54,927 nucleotides of DNA from an uncultured OM182 clade bacterium. GTDB taxonomy: Bacteria > Pseudomonadota > Gammaproteobacteria > Pseudomonadales > Azotimanducaceae. Of this stretch, positions 50,793 through 54,927 are shown piece by piece. The stretch spans positions 1 through 54,927 of the forward strand of contig CAJJAA010000020.1 of NCBI GenBank assembly GCA_905182025.1. Reading direction: 5' to 3'. Within the stretch, counting starts at the first letter, position 1; each line of letters opens with the position of its first letter. Below the pieces are notes generated by a model that did no database searches, was not told where the DNA came from, and worked only from the letters and a program-made list of their open reading frames with translations. Position numbers and translations under genes: made by a program.

Positions 50793-53201
50793 TTGAACTC
50801 TAACATCACACGCTGGATAGGACTGACATCGCTGTGTTTCATCGCGTTTGTGTTCGCCCCGGATGCAAGAGCTGCAAGCGCCGGAAACCAAAATCGTTTT
50901 GAACAAATCACTTTAACCAAAGTTGAATCCCCCAACATCAAAATTGATGGTGTCCTAGACGAAGCTATTTGGAAAACATTACCATCGGCGACCGGCCCCA
51001 TGGTTGTTGTTCAGCCTGACAGCATGGTGCCCGCTGGGAATGAAACACGCACCTACCTTTTCTATACGAAAGAGGGCTTATACGTTGGCATATGGGCAGA
51101 GCAAGATCCCGAAACGCTGATAGCTCGACTCAGTTCCAGAGATCAATTTATTTCTCGAGACGGCGTTTCATTAACGCTTGATCCTAGCGGCAAAGGGCTT
51201 TACGGCTATTGGTTTGCAACCTACCTTGGCGGTAGCATTGGCGACGGAACCGTTGTGCCTGAACGACAGTATTCACGGCAATGGGACGGGCCTTGGTATG
51301 GCGAAACGGCTGTCCATGATCAGGGCTACTCAGCGGAGATGTTCATCCCCTGGTCCACGATGACAATGCCCGATACCAATTCATCGGAGCGCATCGTCGG
51401 CTATAGCTTGACTCGAACCGTTGGATATAACGATCAACATTGGGCATACCCGCCTTTGTCACGAAGAGAAAACGTCTTCTTGTCCCAATTACCAACAATG
51501 GCACTCGAATCTATTAGTCCAAAACAGCAATACACGTTTTACCCCTTTGTGTCGTCGTCCTATGACAACACAATGGATCAAAACCAAGATAGCTACAAAG
51601 CCGGGTTCGATCTCTTCTGGCGCCCAACCAGCAACTTGCAACTGACGGCAACTGTTAACCCCGACTTCGGTAACGTTGAATCAGACAACGTCGATGTGAA
51701 CCTGTCGTCCTTTGAAACTTTTTTCCCAGAGAAACGAGCATTCTTTCTCGAGGGCCAGGAAATATTCATTACGACACCAAGAGCAAGCGGTCGGGATGGA
51801 ACGCCTACGACGCTTTTAAACACGCGTCGAATCGGTAGTGCACCGAAAGACCCTCTCATTCTCGATTTCGAACTTGAAGGCATTGAAGCAAATCAACCCA
51901 GTGAGCTTGAAGGTGCGGGTAAAGTCACCGGCCAAAACGGTAAATTACGTTACGGTTTTCTCGCGGCTATCGAAGACGATACTAAACTCAGCGGCGAGCT
52001 TAGCGGACAGCCTTTGGAAGTTTTGCAGGATGGCAGACAGTTCAGCGTTGCTCGTTTGCTCTATGAAGACACTTCGACAGGCGACCGAAGATCTATTGGT
52101 TGGATGTCAACCAATGTCGCCCATACACAGGAAGACGCAACCGTTCACGGCATTGACGGGCACTATCTGACCGCCGATGGACGATGGAACACCGATGCTC
52201 AAATAATGTATTCAGACGTCAACAACGTCACAGGCCAAGGTGCCTTTGTAGACGTAACCTACACACCCCAGAGGGGACGCTCTCACAAATTGTCCATGGA
52301 TTATTACGATGATACGTTGGATATAAACGACTTCGGTTTTCTGCGCCGCAATGACAACATTGCTGCGCGTTACCGATATGATCGAAACGACAGTAACCTG
52401 GTCGATCTAAGATCCCGCACGACGACGATAAAACTGGTTCAAGAGTACAACACCGCAGGCCGACTCGTTCGCAGCGGCGCATTCTGGGAGCAAAAGTTCG
52501 AGTTCCAAAACAATAACTTCATGTCCTACCAACTCAACTATTTCCCTGAGCGTTGGGAAGATAGAGAGTCGGACGAAGGTGACTATCGTGTTGAGGGAAG
52601 ATGGCTCACCGGGGCATTTGCCAAGACAAATCAATCAAAGCCTTTGAGTATTGGCGGCGGTGTTTTTTATCGTGGCGAACAACTCGGTGGCTATACCATG
52701 GAATATGTCACTGAGCTTGACTGGCGTCCGACCGATAGGTTTTCTCTTACCGCAAAGCTAGTCTATGAAGACAAGTCGGGCTGGTTACTGCACGACGATG
52801 GCCGAGACTTTACCACCTTCAATGCCGTTGTCTGGCGTCCGGAAATGGAAATGGACTTTTTCATTACAGCCAAACAACAAATTCGAATAACCGCGCAGTG
52901 GGCAGGCATAAAGTCTCATGAAGATGAGCGATGGAAAATCCCCCTCGGTGATGGTGAGTTAATTACTGACCCCGTTCCCCCGGGTGACTCCTCTCGCGAT
53001 TTCAACATTAGCCGACTTACATTCCAAGCCCGTTATCGCTGGCAAATAGCACCCCTTTCAGATCTATTCTTAGTCTACACACGCGGCTCAAACGTCAATA
53101 GTATGCCTGACGACGATTTCGACGATCTGCTCAGTAGCGCTTGGACAGATCGTCTTGTTGACATCTTCGTTATCAAACTACGCTATCGGCTTGGGTCCTA
53201 A
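50793..53201 (+). CDS. DUF5916 outer-membrane protein with CBM9-like N-terminus
   Basis: Exported protein with a signal peptide of about 27 residues (cleavage near DARA/ASAG). A carbohydrate-binding family 9-like domain follows (about 45-230: IKIDGVLDEAIWKTLP, GYSAEMFIPWSTM). Then comes a DUF5916 beta-barrel rich in alternating Tyr/Phe/Thr strands (NPDFGNVESDNVDVNLSSFETFFPEKRAFFLEG), ending KLRYRLGS with no terminal Phe. The start is TTG at 50793. It is probably an outer-membrane barrel; substrate and function are unknown. The HAD gene follows by two bases. Confidence 0.87.
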   Translation: MNSNITRWIGLTSLCFIAFVFAPDARAASAGNQNRFEQITLTKVESPNIKIDGVLDEAIWKTLPSATGPMVVVQPDSMVPAGNETRTYLFYTKEGLYVGIWAEQDPETLIARLSSRDQFISRDGVSLTLDPSGKGLYGYWFATYLGGSIGDGTVVPERQYSRQWDGPWYGETAVHDQGYSAEMFIPWSTMTMPDTNSSERIVGYSLTRTVGYNDQHWAYPPLSRRENVFLSQLPTMALESISPKQQYTFYPFVSSSYDNTMDQNQDSYKAGFDLFWRPTSNLQLTATVNPDFGNVESDNVDVNLSSFETFFPEKRAFFLEGQEIFITTPRASGRDGTPTTLLNTRRIGSAPKDPLILDFELEGIEANQPSELEGAGKVTGQNGKLRYGFLAAIEDDTKLSGELSGQPLEVLQDGRQFSVARLLYEDTSTGDRRSIGWMSTNVAHTQEDATVHGIDGHYLTADGRWNTDAQIMYSDVNNVTGQGAFVDVTYTPQRGRSHKLSMDYYDDTLDINDFGFLRRNDNIAARYRYDRNDSNLVDLRSRTTTIKLVQEYNTAGRLVRSGAFWEQKFEFQNNNFMSYQLNYFPERWEDRESDEGDYRVEGRWLTGAFAKTNQSKPLSIGGGVFYRGEQLGGYTMEYVTELDWRPTDRFSLTAKLVYEDKSGWLLHDDGRDFTTFNAVVWRPEMEMDFFITAKQQIRITAQWAGIKSHEDERWKIPLGDGELITDPVPPGDSSRDFNISRLTFQARYRWQIAPLSDLFLVYTRGSNVNSMPDDDFDDLLSSAWTDRLVDIFVIKLRYRLGS

Positions 53202-53203
53202 AA

Positions 53204-54058
53204 ATGAAAAACGCCATCAAAATGCTAGCATTGGACCTTGATGGCACACTGGCGCTCGACGATCATCAGATTTCTCCTGCGACAAAGCGGGGCTTGCAAC
53301 AACTCCACAATAACGAAGAAGTTGAGGTCGTGATCGCAACAGGTCGCCGCTACAGGTCAACTCGCTATGTAGCGGACAATCTTGATTTTGACGTATCAAT
53401 CGTATGTAACGGTGGTGCTCTAGTAAAAAATCAACAACACCAAACGCTACAAAGCGTTACTTTCACAGAGGATCAGGTACAACATCTGATAAAGCTGGGG
53501 CGAAGTGTCGGGTTGAGTTTATCGGGACAGCGGGACTCACATGCATTGGGCGGTCCAGACTTTTACATCGACAATGCCGAGGTATGGAACAAACAAGCGC
53601 AAGGGTACTTCGATGACAACGCGGCTTATGCCGAAGCGGCAGATATACAAAAAAACTGGCAAGACATATTGGTTATCGGTGCGTTCGATGACGAAGAGAA
53701 ATTACTCGCCTTCTCAAAATTAGTGAATGAAGATTCCGAAGGCAGATTTAACACAGTTATCGTGCCCCACCTAGACAGTCCCTACCATTATTGTGAGGTC
53801 AGCCTGAGCCACGTAACAAAATGGTATGGACTCGACGTCCTCGCTCAAAAGAACTTCATTACCGCCGATAATATTTGTGCCGCCGGCGATCAGATGAATG
53901 ACTACGCCATGGTTCAGACTGTGGCACATGGCGTAGCCATGGCAAACGGCAACGATGAATTAAAGTCTATCGCCAACTTCATATGCGGCCGTCATGACGA
54001 AGACGGCCTGTTAGATGTTATCAACTACATTCGCCAGCATAATCAAAAACATGGCTAA
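53204..54058 (+). CDS. HAD-superfamily (Cof-type) phosphatase
   Basis: A 284-residue HAD-IIB phosphatase. Nucleophile Asp11 and acid/base Asp13 are in LDLDGTLALDD. It also has VIATGRR, the lysine in SHVTKWYGL and the acidic loop GDQMNDYAMV. These enzymes hydrolyse sugar phosphates, FMN or pyridoxal phosphate; the substrate is not readable. The start is two bases after the DUF5916 stop, so it is likely co-transcribed. Confidence 0.92.
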   Translation: MKNAIKMLALDLDGTLALDDHQISPATKRGLQQLHNNEEVEVVIATGRRYRSTRYVADNLDFDVSIVCNGGALVKNQQHQTLQSVTFTEDQVQHLIKLGRSVGLSLSGQRDSHALGGPDFYIDNAEVWNKQAQGYFDDNAAYAEAADIQKNWQDILVIGAFDDEEKLLAFSKLVNEDSEGRFNTVIVPHLDSPYHYCEVSLSHVTKWYGLDVLAQKNFITADNICAAGDQMNDYAMVQTVAHGVAMANGNDELKSIANFICGRHDEDGLLDVINYIRQHNQKHG

Positions 54059-54614
54059 GACCTCGATAAACAAGACCACTGACATCGATGACATTTGGGT
54101 TTTTGGTTACGGCTCACTGATTTGGCGAGCGGACTTCGAGTATGCAGAGGTCCAGCCTGGCTACATCAAACACTTCAGTCGACGATTCTGGCAAGGCTCC
54201 ACAGATCACCGCGGCACACCGCAATCACCCGGACGGGTGGTTACCTTAATCGAACAACCCGACGCGATTTGCTGGCGTACCGCTTATCGACCTGATCATG
54301 AAAGGGCAGCGCAAACGCTGCAGCATTTAGATCACAGAGAGAAAGGCGGCTATGACCGTCAAACGCTACCGGTCTATTTAAAAAGTGGCGTAACGATCCA
54401 GGGACTCACCTACCACGCGACGAAAGACAACGAGCATTATCTTGGCGAGGCCAGTGCAACCCAGATTGCTGAACAAGTTATAAACTCACTTGGACCCAGT
54501 GGTAACAATATTGAATATGTACTGAACCTGGAACAAGCACTTAGCCAGATCAATGCTACTGATGAGCACGTAACAGACGTCGCCAAGGAAATTCGAGCGT
54601 TGCTTGGTTCCTAG
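54051..54614 (+). CDS. chaC: Glutathione-specific gamma-glutamylcyclotransferase (ChaC)
   Basis: Splits glutathione to 5-oxoproline and Cys-Gly. FGYGSLIW is the substrate-binding motif and catalytic Glu97 lies in REKGGYDRQ. I chose the ATG at 54051 (187 residues), where the family-like sequence starts, overlapping the HAD stop by eight bases; an in-frame ATG at 54015 is an alternative. It is likely translated with the HAD gene. Confidence 0.92.
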   Translation: MAKTSINKTTDIDDIWVFGYGSLIWRADFEYAEVQPGYIKHFSRRFWQGSTDHRGTPQSPGRVVTLIEQPDAICWRTAYRPDHERAAQTLQHLDHREKGGYDRQTLPVYLKSGVTIQGLTYHATKDNEHYLGEASATQIAEQVINSLGPSGNNIEYVLNLEQALSQINATDEHVTDVAKEIRALLGS

Positions 54615-54764
54615 TTCGCTTCCCAACCGTTTCTCTCTCACCAGCGCCGTAAGGAACCTCTAGGCGAGCGACAGAAATAGATTCGAACAAAGCCTGCATC
54701 GGCATTGCAAACCAATGATGAAACTCTTACATTGCTTTGGACGTTAAATCAAAAGCCCAATGCT

Positions 54765-54927
54765 ATGAAAACTATCGATTCGATCGAAAAATATAAAAAT
54801 GAGATGACACAATGGCGTCGCGATATACACGCCCATCCAGAGATTGCATTCGAGGAACATCGAACAGCACAGGTTGTAGCAGAAAAACTCGAAAGCTTCG
54901 GCATTGAAGTCGAAACAGGTATTGCTG
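54765..54927 (+). CDS. M20-family amidohydrolase, N-terminal part (cut by window edge)
   Basis: The first 54 codons read as an M20D peptidase/amidohydrolase of the hippurate-hydrolase type, with RRDIHAHPEIAFEEHRTA near residue 19. The metal site lies beyond the window. The start is ATG at 54765. Confidence 0.85.
   Translation, partial: MKTIDSIEKYKNEMTQWRRDIHAHPEIAFEEHRTAQVVAEKLESFGIEVETGIA

Overview
The window is a compact stretch of a bacterial chromosome, almost certainly a gammaproteobacterium and probably a marine heterotroph related to the Pseudomonadales/OMG-type lineages. The evidence is gene order: asd-fimV-truA-trpF ending at folC, gltA divergent from sdhCDAB-sucAB-lpd-sucCD, and gpsA followed by sixA. 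The accessory gene content fits too: an LLM-class oxidoreductase, coniferyl aldehyde dehydrogenase, a crotonase and a DUF5916 barrel protein. I see no tRNA, rRNA, insertion sequence, prophage, plasmid gene or CRISPR array. The region is nearly all core metabolism plus a few lineage-specific genes.

Layout. Bases 1-7603 (minus strand): asd, fimV, truA, trpF, trpB, trpA and the start of folC. Bases 7807-10541: a LysR regulator, aroC and folE. Bases 10676-13001 (minus): gpsA, sixA and a DUF4892 gene in an overlapping operon. Bases 13.3-15.7 kb: a DUF1631 gene. Bases 15.8-17.7 kb: htpG with a near-perfect heat-shock promoter. Bases 17.9-29.0 kb: the TCA supercluster sdhCDAB-sucAB-lpd-sucCD, divergent from gltA. 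Bases 30.7-32.5 kb: a cyclophilin and a glycerate-dehydrogenase-like enzyme. Bases 32.6-36.4 kb (minus): a CoxE-type VWA protein, a Sel1-repeat protein and a DUF3014 protein. Bases 36.6-39.5 kb (minus): LLM oxidoreductase, mtnA and a class II aldolase, a candidate 5'-methylthioadenosine/5'-deoxyadenosine salvage set. Bases 39.6-43.4 kb (minus): leuC, leuD and citramalate synthase cimA, a cluster for isoleucine via citramalate and for leucine. Bases 43.6-45.9 kb: a large unrecognised protein whose C-terminal part looks like a divergent class III nucleotide-cyclase domain. Bases 46.3-54.9 kb: GNAT acetyltransferase, aldehyde dehydrogenase, crotonase, alpha/beta hydrolase, DUF5916 protein, HAD phosphatase, ChaC and the start of an M20 amidohydrolase.

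How the parts work together. The TCA block supplies a complete 2-oxoglutarate-to-fumarate segment with citrate synthase facing it. The trp, leu/ile, aro, asd and folE/folC genes supply amino-acid and folate precursors. The best candidates for undescribed biology are the cyclase-like protein at 43.6-45.9 kb, which has a perfect 14-bp palindrome just upstream, and the LLM-mtnA-aldolase set. Also notable are an unusual catalytic residue in TrpA, a 60-bp tandem repeat inside fimV, and the separation of leuCD from the LysR/asd locus. Most of these rest on reading the sequence by eye and need database comparison.
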